A DNA stretch of 64,000 bases from Streptomyces sp. NBC_00353 (GTDB lineage: Bacteria; Actinomycetota; Actinomycetes; Streptomycetales; Streptomycetaceae). The translations under genes were made by a program, and so were the position numbers. The notes beneath the pieces are model-generated. The model was not told the DNA's origin. It did not search any database and saw only the letters and a program-made list of their open reading frames with translations. Position 1 is the stretch's first letter, and every line of letters starts with the position of its first letter. The stretch lies in contig NZ_CP107985.1 in assembly GCF_036108815.1 (NCBI RefSeq), positions 2,604,001 through 2,668,000 of the forward strand, written 5' to 3'. Shown here one piece after another: positions 44,592 to 53,193 of this stretch.

Positions 44592-46190
44592 ATGACGAAT
44601 CGTTCAGGAATTCTGTTCGCCATCGGTGCGACAGTCGCCGGTCTGCTGACCGGCGTTCCTTCCCCGGCGACAGCCGACGGAGTCGCGCCGCCTGCCGCGC
44701 AGCTCACATGGACCGGCTGCGCCACGAAGTCGTATCCGACGCTGCAGTGCTCAACCGTGCGCGCCCCGCTCAATCATGACGACCCGTCGGGCAGGAGCAT
44801 CACCCTCGCCCTGTCTCGGATCCCGCACACCGCGAAGACGTCGCAGGGCCCCCTGCTCGTCAACCCCGGCGGCCCCGGCGGCAGCGGGCTGACGATGGCC
44901 GGCTACGTGGCGGCCTCGCTGCCGAAGGAGACCGCCGCACAGTACGACGTGATCGGGTTCGACCCGCGCGGGGTCGGGAAGAGCTCCCCGGCACTGAACT
45001 GTGTACCGAAATACTTCGAGCCGCTGCGCCCCGACCCGGTGCCGCTGGACCTCCGGACCGAGCAGGCCAACCGCGACCGCGCCGCGTCCTTCGCCGCCGC
45101 GTGCGGCGCGAAGTACCCCGATCTGCTGCCGTACATGGACACGGTGAGCACCGCCAAGGATCTCGATGTGATCCGGCAGGCCCTCGGCTCCCCACAGATC
45201 AACTACTTCGGATACTCGTACGGCACCTATCTGGGCGCGGTGTACGCCAAGCTGTTCCCGCAGCGGGTACGGCGTCTGGTGCTCGACTCGAACGTCGACC
45301 CGGACGGGGTCTGGTACGACGACAACATCGGCCAGGACTACGCGTTCGACGCCCGCCAGAAGGCGTTCGCCGCCTGGATCGCGAAGCACAACTCGACGTA
45401 CGGACTGGGCAGCGACCCTGCGAAGGTCGAGGCCGCCTGGTACGCGATGAGCGAAGCGGTCAGGAAGGAACCCGCGGGCGGCACGGTCGGCATGAGCGAG
45501 CTGCAGGACACGTTCCTGCCGGGCGGCTACAACAACGGGTACTGGCCCTACCTGGCCGATACGTTCGCCTCGTACGTGAACCACCAGGACCAGGACGCGT
45601 TGGTCCGCGCGTACAAGACGCTCGGCGCCGTCGACGACAAGGGCGACAACGGCTACTCGGTCTACGCGGCCGTGCAGTGCCACGACGCCGAATGGACACG
45701 CGACTGGAACACCTGGCGCAGCGAGAGCTGGAAGGTGCACAGCAAGGCACCCTTCTACACCTGGAACAACACCTGGTACAACGCGCCGTGCGCATCCTGG
45801 CCGGTGGAGCCGCTCAACCCGGTACGGGTCTCCAACGACGCACTCCCGCCGGTGCTGCTCTTCCAGGCCACGGAGGATGCGGCCACGCCGTACGAGGGCG
45901 GGGTCACCCTGCATCGCAAACTCCGCGGCTCCAGCCTGGTCGTCGAACAGGGCGGCGGCAACCACGGCATCACGCTGAGCGGCAACAAGTGCCTGGACGG
46001 GTACTTGGTGGACTACCTCGACAAGGGCACCGTCCCGCGCGGCAACGGCAGCAGTGCCGACGCGGACGCGGTCTGCCCGAAGTCGCCCGACCCGGAGCCG
46101 CCGGCCGCCGGGGCATCGGCGAAGACGCTGCGGAGCCCGACGGCGGACGGAGGCGGCGCGCTGCACGGGATGCTCGGCTTCCGCAGATGA
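44592..46190 (+). CDS. exported alpha/beta hydrolase, tripeptidyl aminopeptidase (SlpD/E) type
   Basis: A 532-residue exported serine hydrolase. The signal ends near PSPATA (residue about 27), followed by QLTWTGCATKSYPTLQCSTV with a conserved Cys pair. The alpha/beta-hydrolase domain has LLVNPGGPGGSGLTMAG, YDVIGFDPRGVGKSSPA, and the nucleophile in YFGYSYGTYLGAVYA. The acid lies in FQATEDAATPYEGG and the His in GGGNHGITLSGNKC, typical of the S33 streptomycete tripeptidyl aminopeptidase group. These release tripeptides from secreted proteins. The ATG at 44592 has GGGAGG upstream; the open frame extends farther left without one. The gene is convergent to none and is flanked by the integrase. Confidence 0.9.
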   Translation: MTNRSGILFAIGATVAGLLTGVPSPATADGVAPPAAQLTWTGCATKSYPTLQCSTVRAPLNHDDPSGRSITLALSRIPHTAKTSQGPLLVNPGGPGGSGLTMAGYVAASLPKETAAQYDVIGFDPRGVGKSSPALNCVPKYFEPLRPDPVPLDLRTEQANRDRAASFAAACGAKYPDLLPYMDTVSTAKDLDVIRQALGSPQINYFGYSYGTYLGAVYAKLFPQRVRRLVLDSNVDPDGVWYDDNIGQDYAFDARQKAFAAWIAKHNSTYGLGSDPAKVEAAWYAMSEAVRKEPAGGTVGMSELQDTFLPGGYNNGYWPYLADTFASYVNHQDQDALVRAYKTLGAVDDKGDNGYSVYAAVQCHDAEWTRDWNTWRSESWKVHSKAPFYTWNNTWYNAPCASWPVEPLNPVRVSNDALPPVLLFQATEDAATPYEGGVTLHRKLRGSSLVVEQGGGNHGITLSGNKCLDGYLVDYLDKGTVPRGNGSSADADAVCPKSPDPEPPAAGASAKTLRSPTADGGGALHGMLGFRR

Positions 46191-46254
46191 CGGGAGAGGG
46201 GCCGGACTCCGGCCGCCGTGACCCGAGCGCACGCCCTCGGGGGCGTACGCCACC

Positions 46255-46827
46255 ATGGTCCGTATGACGACACGGCCCACCTCCGCGTACGCCCCCGACC
46301 TGTCCGTCAGATCCATGACCATCGACGACTGCGAGGCCGTCGCGACGATCCGGGTGCGCGGCTGGCAGGCCGCGTACACCGGGCTGATCCCGCAGGCGTA
46401 TCTGGACGCGATGGACATCGCCGAGGACGCGCAGCGGCGGCGCGGCTTCTTCGCCGAACGCAACACGGTCGTCAATGTGGTGGCCGAGCGGCCTGGCCCG
46501 GGTGTGATCGGCTGGGCCTGTTACGGCCCGTACCGCGCGGACGGCAGGCGGCTCGCCCGCGGCGAGTTGTACGCCATCTATGTGCTGCCCGAGCAGCGCG
46601 GGACCGGGGTCGGCCGCGCCCTGATGGCGGAGATCCTGGCGCGCTCCGCCGCGGACGGGTTCCCCGATCTGTCGCTCTGGGTCCTCAAGGAGAACGCACC
46701 GGCCCGCCGCTTCTACGAGCGTGCGGGCTTCGCTCCGGACGGCGCCGAGGAACCCTTCCAGGTCGGCGGCGTCCTCGTGCCCGAGGTGCGTTACGTACGT
46801 CCGCTCAGCCCGCCGGCAGCCGGCTGA
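46255..46827 (+). CDS. GNAT acetyltransferase
   Basis: A 190-residue cytoplasmic acetyltransferase. It begins near SVRSMTIDDCEAVATIRVRG, and the CoA-binding motif A reads LYAIYVLPEQRGTGVGRALM. Motif B follows with ENAPARRFYERAGFAPDG. The substrate is unknown. It starts 64 bases after the hydrolase gene; a second ATG at 46264 is possible. Its 3' end overlaps the convergent HEAT-repeat gene by 23 bases. Confidence 0.85.
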   Translation: MVRMTTRPTSAYAPDLSVRSMTIDDCEAVATIRVRGWQAAYTGLIPQAYLDAMDIAEDAQRRRGFFAERNTVVNVVAERPGPGVIGWACYGPYRADGRRLARGELYAIYVLPEQRGTGVGRALMAEILARSAADGFPDLSLWVLKENAPARRFYERAGFAPDGAEEPFQVGGVLVPEVRYVRPLSPPAAG

Positions 46828-47377
46828 TCGCCTCCTCGGCCGCGCCGCCGAGCCTCGGGTGCGGCAGCGCCGCCTGCAGGACCGGGCGGGCCTGTGCGTC
46901 GCCGAGCTGCCCCAGCCCCTCCACACAGGCCAGCGCGACCCGCCAGTGCGGCTCGTCCGGTGCCAGCAGCCTTTCCAGGGTGCTGATCAGCGTCGGGACG
47001 GACTCGGGGGCCCGCAGGGCGGTGAGCAGCCGCACCGGGTGCAGGGCGTAGGCGGTGCGCAGGGTGTTGGTCGCGAGGGCGGCGGCGGCCCGGGGCGTGC
47101 GCGGGTCGCCGAGGCGCACCAGAGCATGGGCGGCGGAGACACAGCGCTCCGGGTCGCGGTGGTTGAGCAGCAGGACCAGCGCCTCGAAGGCCCGTCTGTC
47201 GCCGCCGCAGCCGAGCCGGAACGCGGCGATCTCGCGCGCCCAGAGCGGGCGTTCGCGTTCCACTAGGACCCGAGCCAGCTCCTCGTCGTCCTCGGTGGCG
47301 AGCAGCCTGCGGTACGCCGCCGACTCCCCCGCCTCGTCCCCCAGCCGGTCGGCCAGCGACCGGAACTCCTCGTCCAT
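46805..47377 (-). CDS. HEAT-repeat protein
   Basis: A 190-residue helical protein built from repeated pairs of helices, with AFRLGCGGDRRAFEALVLLL, HALVRLGDPRTPRAAAALA, LLTALRAPESVPTLISTLER and EGLGQLGDAQARPVLQAAL. These match HEAT/PBS-lyase-like repeats that mediate protein contacts. No catalytic motif is seen. The ATG at 47377 (MDEEFRSL) is the likely start, although the ribosome site is weak and the frame stays open farther upstream. Such proteins occur near many streptomycete genes without known role. Confidence 0.7.
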   Translation of the reverse strand: MDEEFRSLADRLGDEAGESAAYRRLLATEDDEELARVLVERERPLWAREIAAFRLGCGGDRRAFEALVLLLNHRDPERCVSAAHALVRLGDPRTPRAAAALATNTLRTAYALHPVRLLTALRAPESVPTLISTLERLLAPDEPHWRVALACVEGLGQLGDAQARPVLQAALPHPRLGGAAEEAISRLPAG

Positions 47378-47733
47378 GACCGTCAGCGTATCGGCGGACA
47401 CGGCGAGTGTGAGCGGGCACACAACAACTCGGGGCTGGCGCGCTCGTTACTCGCCGGTTAACCTCATATGAGCGGGACACACTCCCCGCCGACTCCAGTG
47501 GCCTGGTGACGCAGCCACCCGGAGTGCTTGTCGGTTCGGCAGCTTTGCGAGACGTGACTCCGGGACAGAGTCCGTCACCCCCATCCCGGTCCGGGTGTGT
47601 TCGGTACACCCCCGGCCCCGAGCACCACGACATGCAGTTTCCGCACGCCATGCGCCGGTCGGGCCCCACGGCCCCACCAGATCCGTGCGCGTCGTGCGCC
47701 CACACAGTCGTCACTCATCCCTGGAGTCCCGTG

Positions 47734-49515
47734 ATGGACACCCCGCTCTCCACCATTGCCGTCGTCGGCCTCGGCACCATGGGCACCGGCATCGCCGAGG
47801 TCCTCGCCCGGGCCGGCCGCGAGGTCATCGGTATCGACATCAGCGAGGCGGCCGCGCGTCAGGCCGTTGCCGCCCTCGAAGCCTCCACCGCCCGCGCAGT
47901 GCAGAAGGGGCGGATCACCGAGGGCGAGCGGCACGACGTCCTCGCCAGGTTCCGTACCTTCTCCGATCTGCAGGCCGCCGCGGACGCGCAGCTCGTCATC
48001 GAGGTCGTGCCCGAGTCGTACGAGATCAAGCAGCAGCTCTTCCGGGAGCTCGACGCGATCACCTCCCCCACCGCGATCCTGGCGACCGGCACCAACGCCC
48101 TGTCGGTGACCCGGCTGGCCGCCGAGTCGCAGCACCCCGAGCGCGTGATCGGTCTGCACTTCTTCAACCCGGCGCCCGCGATGAAGCTGGTCGAGGTGGT
48201 CTCCTCGGTGCTGACCGCGCCGCCGGCCGTCGAGGCGGTCACCACGCTCGCCCGTGAGCTGGGCAAGGAGCCGGTCGCGGTGGGCGACCGGCCGGGGTTC
48301 GTCGCCGACGGGCTGCTGTTCGGCTACCTGAACCAGGCCGCCGCGATGTACGAGGCGAGCTACGCCTCCCGTGAGGACATCGACGCGGCCATGAAGCTGG
48401 GCTGCGGGCTGCCCATGGGCCCGCTCGCCCTGCTCGACCTGATCGGGGTCGACACCGCCCGTACCGTCCTGGAGGCGATGTACTCCGAGTCGCACGACCG
48501 GCTGCACGCCCCTGCGCCGATCCTCAAGCAGCTCAGCGAGGCCGGGCTGACCGGCCGCAAGTCGGGCCGTGGCTTCTACACGTATGCGACGCCGGGCAGC
48601 CAGACCGTGGTGCCGGACGCGAAGACGCCGCAGGAGAGCACCGGAGCGACGGCCGGGCGCACCGTGCGGTCGGTGGGTGTCGCCGGCTCCGGAACGATGG
48701 CCTCGGGCATCGCGGAGGTCTTCGCGAAGGCCGGTTACGACGTGGTGATCGCCGCGCGCAGCCAGGAGAAGGCTGACACGGCGAGGGGCCGGATCGCCAA
48801 GTCGCTGGAGCGTTCCGTCACCAAGGGGCGGCTGACGGCCGAGGCGCGGGACGAGACCCTCGCCCGCATCACCGCGGCCGGTTCGCTGGACTCGTTCGAC
48901 GACGTCGATCTCGCGGTCGAGGCGGTCGCCGAGGACCTGGCGGTCAAGCAGCAGCTGTTCGCCACGCTGGACAAGGTCTGCAAGCCGGGTGCGGTGCTCG
49001 CCACCACCACGTCGTCTCTGCCGGTCGTGGCGTGTGCACGGGCCACCTCGCGTCCGCAGGACGTCATCGGGATGCACTTCTTCAACCCGGCGCCCGCGAT
49101 GAAGCTGGTCGAGGTGGTCCGTACGGTGCTCACGGACGACGACGTCCACGCCACCGTCCGTGAGGTGTGCGGGAAGATCCGCAAGCACCCGGTGGACTGC
49201 GGGGACCGGGCCGGTTTCATCGTCAACGCGCTGCTGTTCCCGTACCTCAACAACGCGATCAAGATGGTCGGGGAGCACTACGCGAGCCTCGACGACATCG
49301 ACGCCGCGATGAAGCTGGGCGGCGGCTACCCGATGGGTCCGTTCGAGCTCCTCGACGTCGTCGGGCTCGATGTCTCGCTCGCCATCGAGAAGGTGCTGCA
49401 CAGCGAGTTCCGCGACCCGGGTCTGGCCCCGGCGCCGCTGCTGGAGCATCTGGTGGCCGCCGGCTGCCTCGGCCGCAAGACGGGGCGCGGCTTCCGCGAA
49501 TATGCCCGGCGCTGA
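47734..49515 (+). CDS. tandem-domain 3-hydroxyacyl-CoA dehydrogenase
   Basis: A 593-residue protein containing two complete 3-hydroxyacyl-CoA (3-hydroxybutyryl-CoA) dehydrogenase units. Each has an N-terminal Rossmann motif (VVGLGTMGTGIAEVLARAG and VAGSGTMASGIAEVFAKAG), the substrate segment FFNPAPAMKLVEVV, and a C-terminal helical domain ending KSGRGFYTYA and KTGRGFREYA. It would convert acetoacetyl-CoA-derived 3-hydroxybutyryl-CoA, providing C4 units to the nearby ccr cluster. The ATG at 47734 follows GGAG seven bases upstream. A perfect 47-base repeat links the two halves. It is separated from the tetR gene by two strong hairpins. Confidence 0.92.
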   Translation: MDTPLSTIAVVGLGTMGTGIAEVLARAGREVIGIDISEAAARQAVAALEASTARAVQKGRITEGERHDVLARFRTFSDLQAAADAQLVIEVVPESYEIKQQLFRELDAITSPTAILATGTNALSVTRLAAESQHPERVIGLHFFNPAPAMKLVEVVSSVLTAPPAVEAVTTLARELGKEPVAVGDRPGFVADGLLFGYLNQAAAMYEASYASREDIDAAMKLGCGLPMGPLALLDLIGVDTARTVLEAMYSESHDRLHAPAPILKQLSEAGLTGRKSGRGFYTYATPGSQTVVPDAKTPQESTGATAGRTVRSVGVAGSGTMASGIAEVFAKAGYDVVIAARSQEKADTARGRIAKSLERSVTKGRLTAEARDETLARITAAGSLDSFDDVDLAVEAVAEDLAVKQQLFATLDKVCKPGAVLATTTSSLPVVACARATSRPQDVIGMHFFNPAPAMKLVEVVRTVLTDDDVHATVREVCGKIRKHPVDCGDRAGFIVNALLFPYLNNAIKMVGEHYASLDDIDAAMKLGGGYPMGPFELLDVVGLDVSLAIEKVLHSEFRDPGLAPAPLLEHLVAAGCLGRKTGRGFREYARR

Positions 49516-49550
49516 GGGCCGGCGGGCTCCTGCCCGGCCGGCCGGGCATC

Positions 49551-49574
49551 CGGCCGGGCGGGACCGCCCGGCCG
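49551..49574 (+). terminator. first hairpin after the dehydrogenase gene
   Basis: Perfect 11-base stem CGGCCGGGCGG / CCGCCCGGCCG with a two-base loop, 36 bases past the stop. It forms a pair with the next hairpin. Confidence 0.65.
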
Positions 49575-49576
49575 AC

Positions 49577-49611
49577 CCCCAGCCGGCTCCCGGGCCGGGA
49601 GCCGGCTGGGG
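49577..49611 (+). terminator. second, stronger hairpin after the dehydrogenase gene
   Basis: Perfect 15-base stem CCCCAGCCGGCTCCC / GGGAGCCGGCTGGGG with loop GGGCC. Only two bases separate it from the first hairpin. The tandem arrangement is a solid transcription stop ahead of the tetR promoter. Confidence 0.85.
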
Positions 49612-49714
49612 CGGGCTGCTCGATCCGCCGCCACCGCCTTCGACATGGGAGGCGCCGCCCGGCGGCCCGCCCCCGCAGGCGCGCTCTCCTGCGCCGATGC
49701 AGTACGTTCACACC

Positions 49715-50533
49715 ATGTCCCAGCCCGCCAGGTCCCCCCGTGTCTCCACCGCACCCGACGCCCCGGAGAGTGCCGCAGGCACGCGCGCCGCCGCCCAACG
49801 GCTCAAGATGCGCCGCGAACTGGCCGCCGCAGCGATGGAGCTTTTCGCCACGAAGGGGTACGAGGCGACGACGGTCGACGAGATCGCGGGCGCCGCGGGC
49901 GTCGCCCGGCGGACCTTCTTCCGGCACTTCCGCTCCAAGGAAGAGGCGATCTTCCCGGACCACGACGACACCCTCGTCCGGGCCGAGGCCGTCCTCAATG
50001 CCGCCCCCGCGCACGAGCACCCGCTCGACACCGTCTGCCGCGGCATCAAGGAAGTCATGAAGATGTACGCGGCGAAGCCCGCGGTCTCCGTGGCCCGCTA
50101 CAAGCTGACCCGTGAGGTCCCCACCCTGCGGGAGGCCGAGATCGCCTCGGTGGCCCGCTACGAGCGGCTGTTCACGCGCTATCTGCTGGGCCATTTCGAC
50201 GAGCGCGACCACCACGTCGGCAATGACGATCCGCTGCTGGCGGAGGTCGCGGCGTCCGCCGTCGTCACCGCGCACAACCATGTGCTGCGCCGCTGGCTGC
50301 GGGCGGGCGGCCAAGGTGACGTGGAGGCCCAGCTCGACCACGCGTTCGCCATCGTCCGGGACACGTTCGGGACCGGGATCGGCGCGGGCCGGATCGCCGG
50401 GACCGAGCCCGCGTCCCCGCCGGCCGCCGCTTCCGTGAGCACGGAGGGCGAGGTGCTGGTCGCGGTGGCGCGCACCGACGCACCGCTCGACGAAGTGATG
50501 CGCACGATCCAGCAGGCGCTCAAGGACCACTGA
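49715..50533 (+). CDS. TetR-family regulator
   Basis: A 272-residue regulator, longer than usual. The N-terminal helix-turn-helix region has LKMRRELAAAAMELFATKGY and ATTVDEIAGAAGVARRTFFR HFRSK. The C-terminal ligand domain starts near residue 85 and shows LTREVPTLREAEIASVARYE. A low-complexity tail follows (ASPPAAASVSTEG) and a helical end. It lies between a hydroxyacyl-CoA dehydrogenase and the ethylmalonyl-CoA operon, so it is a good candidate regulator of those genes. The start at 49715 (MSQPARSPR) is chosen over an upstream ATG at 49697; no clear ribosome site is present. A terminator follows. Confidence 0.87.
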   Translation: MSQPARSPRVSTAPDAPESAAGTRAAAQRLKMRRELAAAAMELFATKGYEATTVDEIAGAAGVARRTFFRHFRSKEEAIFPDHDDTLVRAEAVLNAAPAHEHPLDTVCRGIKEVMKMYAAKPAVSVARYKLTREVPTLREAEIASVARYERLFTRYLLGHFDERDHHVGNDDPLLAEVAASAVVTAHNHVLRRWLRAGGQGDVEAQLDHAFAIVRDTFGTGIGAGRIAGTEPASPPAAASVSTEGEVLVAVARTDAPLDEVMRTIQQALKDH

Positions 50534-50572
50534 GCGGGAGCCTGCCGGCCGAACCGCTCCGTCGACCCCCGC

Positions 50573-50609
50573 ATGCCGGACGGGCTCGCTGTCGAAGCCC
50601 GTCCGGCAT
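50573..50609 (+). terminator. terminator after tetR
   Basis: Perfect 14-base stem ATGCCGGACGGGCT / AGCCCGTCCGGCAT with a 9-base loop, 40 bases after the tetR stop. Confidence 0.85.
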
Positions 50610-50670
50610 ACGCGTGCCCGAGCGCCGAAACCTGGTTGCAGTCCGTACACGCCGGTGTTGTGGTGGGCGC

Positions 50671-51468
50671 ATGACTCATGATCACGACGCCCTGCTGTCC
50701 CTCTTCGACCACGAGATGCGCGAGCATGCCCGACCCGACGGCCCCGGTGTCCGCGTCGAGCGCACCGCCGATGTCGTACGTCAGGTCGGCGCGGCCGACG
50801 ACTGGAACGGCGTGGTCTGGTCGGCGCCGGATCTGGACGCCGTCCGGGCGGATGCGGCGATCGCGGCTCAGGTGGAACGCTTCACCGCGCTCGGCCTCGA
50901 CGAGTTCGAGTGGAAGCTGTACGCGCACGACCGGCCGGCGGACCTGGGGCAGCGGCTGCGGGCGGCCGGCTTCGTCGCGGAGGAGCCGGAGACCCTGCTG
51001 ATCGCTCCGGTCGCGGACCTCCCGACCGCGGTGGAGCTCCCCGAGGGCGTCCGGCTGCGTACGGTGACCGATGCGGCCGATGTGGAGCTGATGGCCCGGG
51101 CCCATGAGCGGGCGTTCGGCTCGGACTGGTCGCGGCTGCGGCATCAGGTGCTGGCTCGGCTGACCGAGGCCCCGGACAGCTTCGTCGGGGTGCTGGCCAT
51201 GGTGGGCGACGAGCCGGTGAGCTCGGCCCGCATGGAGCTGTACCCCGGCACCGGCTTCGCGGGGCTCTGGGGCGGCGGGACGGTCGAGCCGTGGCGCGGG
51301 AAGGGCATCTACCGGGCGCTGGTGGCCTTCCGTGCCGCGATCGCCACCGAGCGTGGCTACACATATCTGCAGGTCGACGCGACCGACCAAAGCCGTCCGA
51401 TCCTCCAGCGGCTCGGATTCACCGCACTGAGCACCACCACGCCGTATGTCCACCGGCGCACGACCTGA
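50671..51468 (+). CDS. GNAT acetyltransferase with extended N-terminus
   Basis: A 265-residue protein. The first half (MTHDHDALLSLFDHEMREHA, then VVRQVGAADDWNGVVW) is an N-terminal GNAT-like region, and the second half carries the active fold with LRTVTDAADVELMARAHERA and the CoA loop GGTVEPWRGKGIYRALV, ending PILQRLGFTALSTTTP. It is a duplicated or double-GNAT design. It lies between tetR and ccr, set off by a terminator upstream and a 386-base gap downstream, so it is not part of the ccr operon. The substrate is unknown. The ATG at 50671 has GGTGGGCG upstream. Confidence 0.82.
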   Translation: MTHDHDALLSLFDHEMREHARPDGPGVRVERTADVVRQVGAADDWNGVVWSAPDLDAVRADAAIAAQVERFTALGLDEFEWKLYAHDRPADLGQRLRAAGFVAEEPETLLIAPVADLPTAVELPEGVRLRTVTDAADVELMARAHERAFGSDWSRLRHQVLARLTEAPDSFVGVLAMVGDEPVSSARMELYPGTGFAGLWGGGTVEPWRGKGIYRALVAFRAAIATERGYTYLQVDATDQSRPILQRLGFTALSTTTPYVHRRTT

Positions 51469-51854
51469 CCCCACCGAGCGGCACAGAACAGCCCGAACCA
51501 CCTCTCATGTTGCTCATCCGTGCCGGGCAGATGACATGTGAGAGAAATTGTTGGCACCCAGTGCCTTGCCAGGTGTCACGGAGTGCCATACGTTGAAGTT
51601 GTCCGGGCGGCCGGCGTGCAGAGACCTCACGTACGCCGGCTGTCCCCGCAAGCCATGTGCCTGCGCGCCCGGACGCCTGCGTCACAGGCAAACCCTTCTG
51701 CTCCACCAGAGCAGGCCGAAGCCTTACCAGCCGAACCGACGGCAGCACCTCCACAACGCACCCCACCCCCGCAGGGACCCTCAGGCGTCCCTCGAGCATT
51801 CCCCGCGCACCCGGCCCCGGCCGAGCAGGGGAGACACCATCCCGGAGGCACACC
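51469..51854. other. promoter and leader region of the ethylmalonyl-CoA operon
   Basis: This 386-base gap precedes the ccr start codon. It holds a promoter at 51566-51594 with overlapping inverted repeats, then about 260 bases of leader. The leader is rich in C and poor in G-runs, and several short frames are open but none has a ribosome site. A long leader leaves room for post-transcriptional control, though I recognise no riboswitch. Confidence 0.6.
51552..51594 (+). promoter_or_regulatory. ccr promoter with operator
   Basis: TTGCCA (51566-51571) and TACGTT (51589-51594) are separated by exactly 17 bases. GGCAC-CCA-GTGCC (51553-51565) is a perfect dyad ending at the -35 box, and TGGCAC (51552-51557) pairs with GTGCCA (51583-51588) across 25 bases, thus covering the whole -35 to -10 interval. 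This would suit repression by the nearby TetR protein. Confidence 0.55.
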
Positions 51855-53192
51855 GTGAAGGAAATCCTGGACGCGATCCAATCGCAGGACAGCACGGCCG
51901 CAGATTTCGCGGCCCTGTCCATCCCTGAGTCGTACCGCGCGGTGACCGTGCACAAGGACGAGACGGAGATGTTCGCCGGGCTCGCCTCCCGCGACAAGGA
52001 CCCCCGCAAGTCACTGCACCTCGACGACGTCCCGGTGCCCGAGCTCGGGCCCGGCGAGGCACTGGTCGCCGTCATGGCCAGCTCGGTGAATTACAACTCG
52101 GTCTGGACCTCGATCTTCGAGCCGATGTCCACCTTCGGCTTCCTGGAGCGCTACGGGAAGCTCAGCGAGCTCACGAAGCGCCACGACCTGCCGTACCACG
52201 TCATCGGCTCCGACCTGGCGGGCGTCGTCCTGCGCACCGGCCCCGGCGTCAACGCCTGGCACCCCGGTGACGAGGTCGTCGCGCACTGCCTCTCGGTCGA
52301 ACTGGAGTCCTCGGACGGCCACAACGACACGATGCTCGACCCCGAGCAGCGGATCTGGGGCTTCGAGACCAACTTCGGCGGCCTCGCCGAGATCGCGCTC
52401 GTCAAGTCCAACCAGCTGATGCCGAAGCCGGAGCACCTGAGCTGGGAGGAGGCCGCCGCGCCCGGCCTGGTCAACTCCACCGCCTACCGCCAGCTCGTCT
52501 CGCGCAACGGCGCCGGCATGAAGCAGGGCGACAACGTGCTGATCTGGGGCGCCAGCGGCGGACTCGGTTCGTACGCCACGCAGTTCGCGCTGGCCGGTGG
52601 CGCCAACCCGATCTGCATCGTCTCCAGCGAGCAGAAGGCGGAAATCTGCCGGAAGATGGGCGCAGAGGCGATCATCGACCGCAACGCCGAGGGCTACAAG
52701 TTCTGGAAGGACGAGCACAACCAGGACCCGCGCGAGTGGAAGCGGTTCGGCAAGCGCATCCGTGAGCTGACCGGCGGCGAGGACGTGGACATCGTCTTCG
52801 AGCACCCGGGCCGCGAGACGTTCGGCGCCTCGGTGTACGTGACCCGCAAGGGCGGCACGATCGTCACCTGCGCCTCCACGTCGGGCTACAACCACGAGTA
52901 CGACAACCGCTACCTGTGGATGTCGCTGAAGAAGATCGTGGGCTCGCACTTCGCCAACTACCGCGAGGCGTGGGAGGCCAACCGGCTGATCGCCAAGGGC
53001 AAGATCCACCCGACGCTGTCGAAGGTCTACTCCCTGGAGGAGACCGGGCAGGCCGCGTACGACGTGCACCGCAACCTCCACCAGGGCAAGGTCGGCGTGC
53101 TCGCACTGGCCCCCCGCGAGGGTATGGGTGTGCGCAACGAGGAGCTGCGCGAGCAGCACATCGACGCCATCAATCGCTTCCGGGACGTCTGA
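51855..53192 (+). CDS. ccr: crotonyl-CoA carboxylase/reductase
   Basis: A 445-residue NADPH-dependent enzyme that reductively carboxylates crotonyl-CoA to ethylmalonyl-CoA, the defining step of the ethylmalonyl-CoA pathway. The CO2-binding residues known from the Kitasatospora enzyme (Asn81, Phe170, Glu171, His365) are present at exactly those numbers when counting from the GTG at 51855: VNYNSVW, IWGFETN and VGSHFANY. This confirms both the start and carboxylating activity rather than simple reduction. The cofactor loop is WGASGGLGSYATQFALAGG. The GTG has GGAGG upstream. It heads a five-gene operon whose next start lies one base after its stop. Confidence 0.97.
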   Translation: MKEILDAIQSQDSTAADFAALSIPESYRAVTVHKDETEMFAGLASRDKDPRKSLHLDDVPVPELGPGEALVAVMASSVNYNSVWTSIFEPMSTFGFLERYGKLSELTKRHDLPYHVIGSDLAGVVLRTGPGVNAWHPGDEVVAHCLSVELESSDGHNDTMLDPEQRIWGFETNFGGLAEIALVKSNQLMPKPEHLSWEEAAAPGLVNSTAYRQLVSRNGAGMKQGDNVLIWGASGGLGSYATQFALAGGANPICIVSSEQKAEICRKMGAEAIIDRNAEGYKFWKDEHNQDPREWKRFGKRIRELTGGEDVDIVFEHPGRETFGASVYVTRKGGTIVTCASTSGYNHEYDNRYLWMSLKKIVGSHFANYREAWEANRLIAKGKIHPTLSKVYSLEETGQAAYDVHRNLHQGKVGVLALAPREGMGVRNEELREQHIDAINRFRDV

Positions 53193-53193
53193 C

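Noticed and set aside
51469..51854. Riboswitch in the ccr leader
   Set aside because: No conserved riboswitch core, such as a cobalamin box, could be recognised, although the operon includes a cobalamin enzyme.
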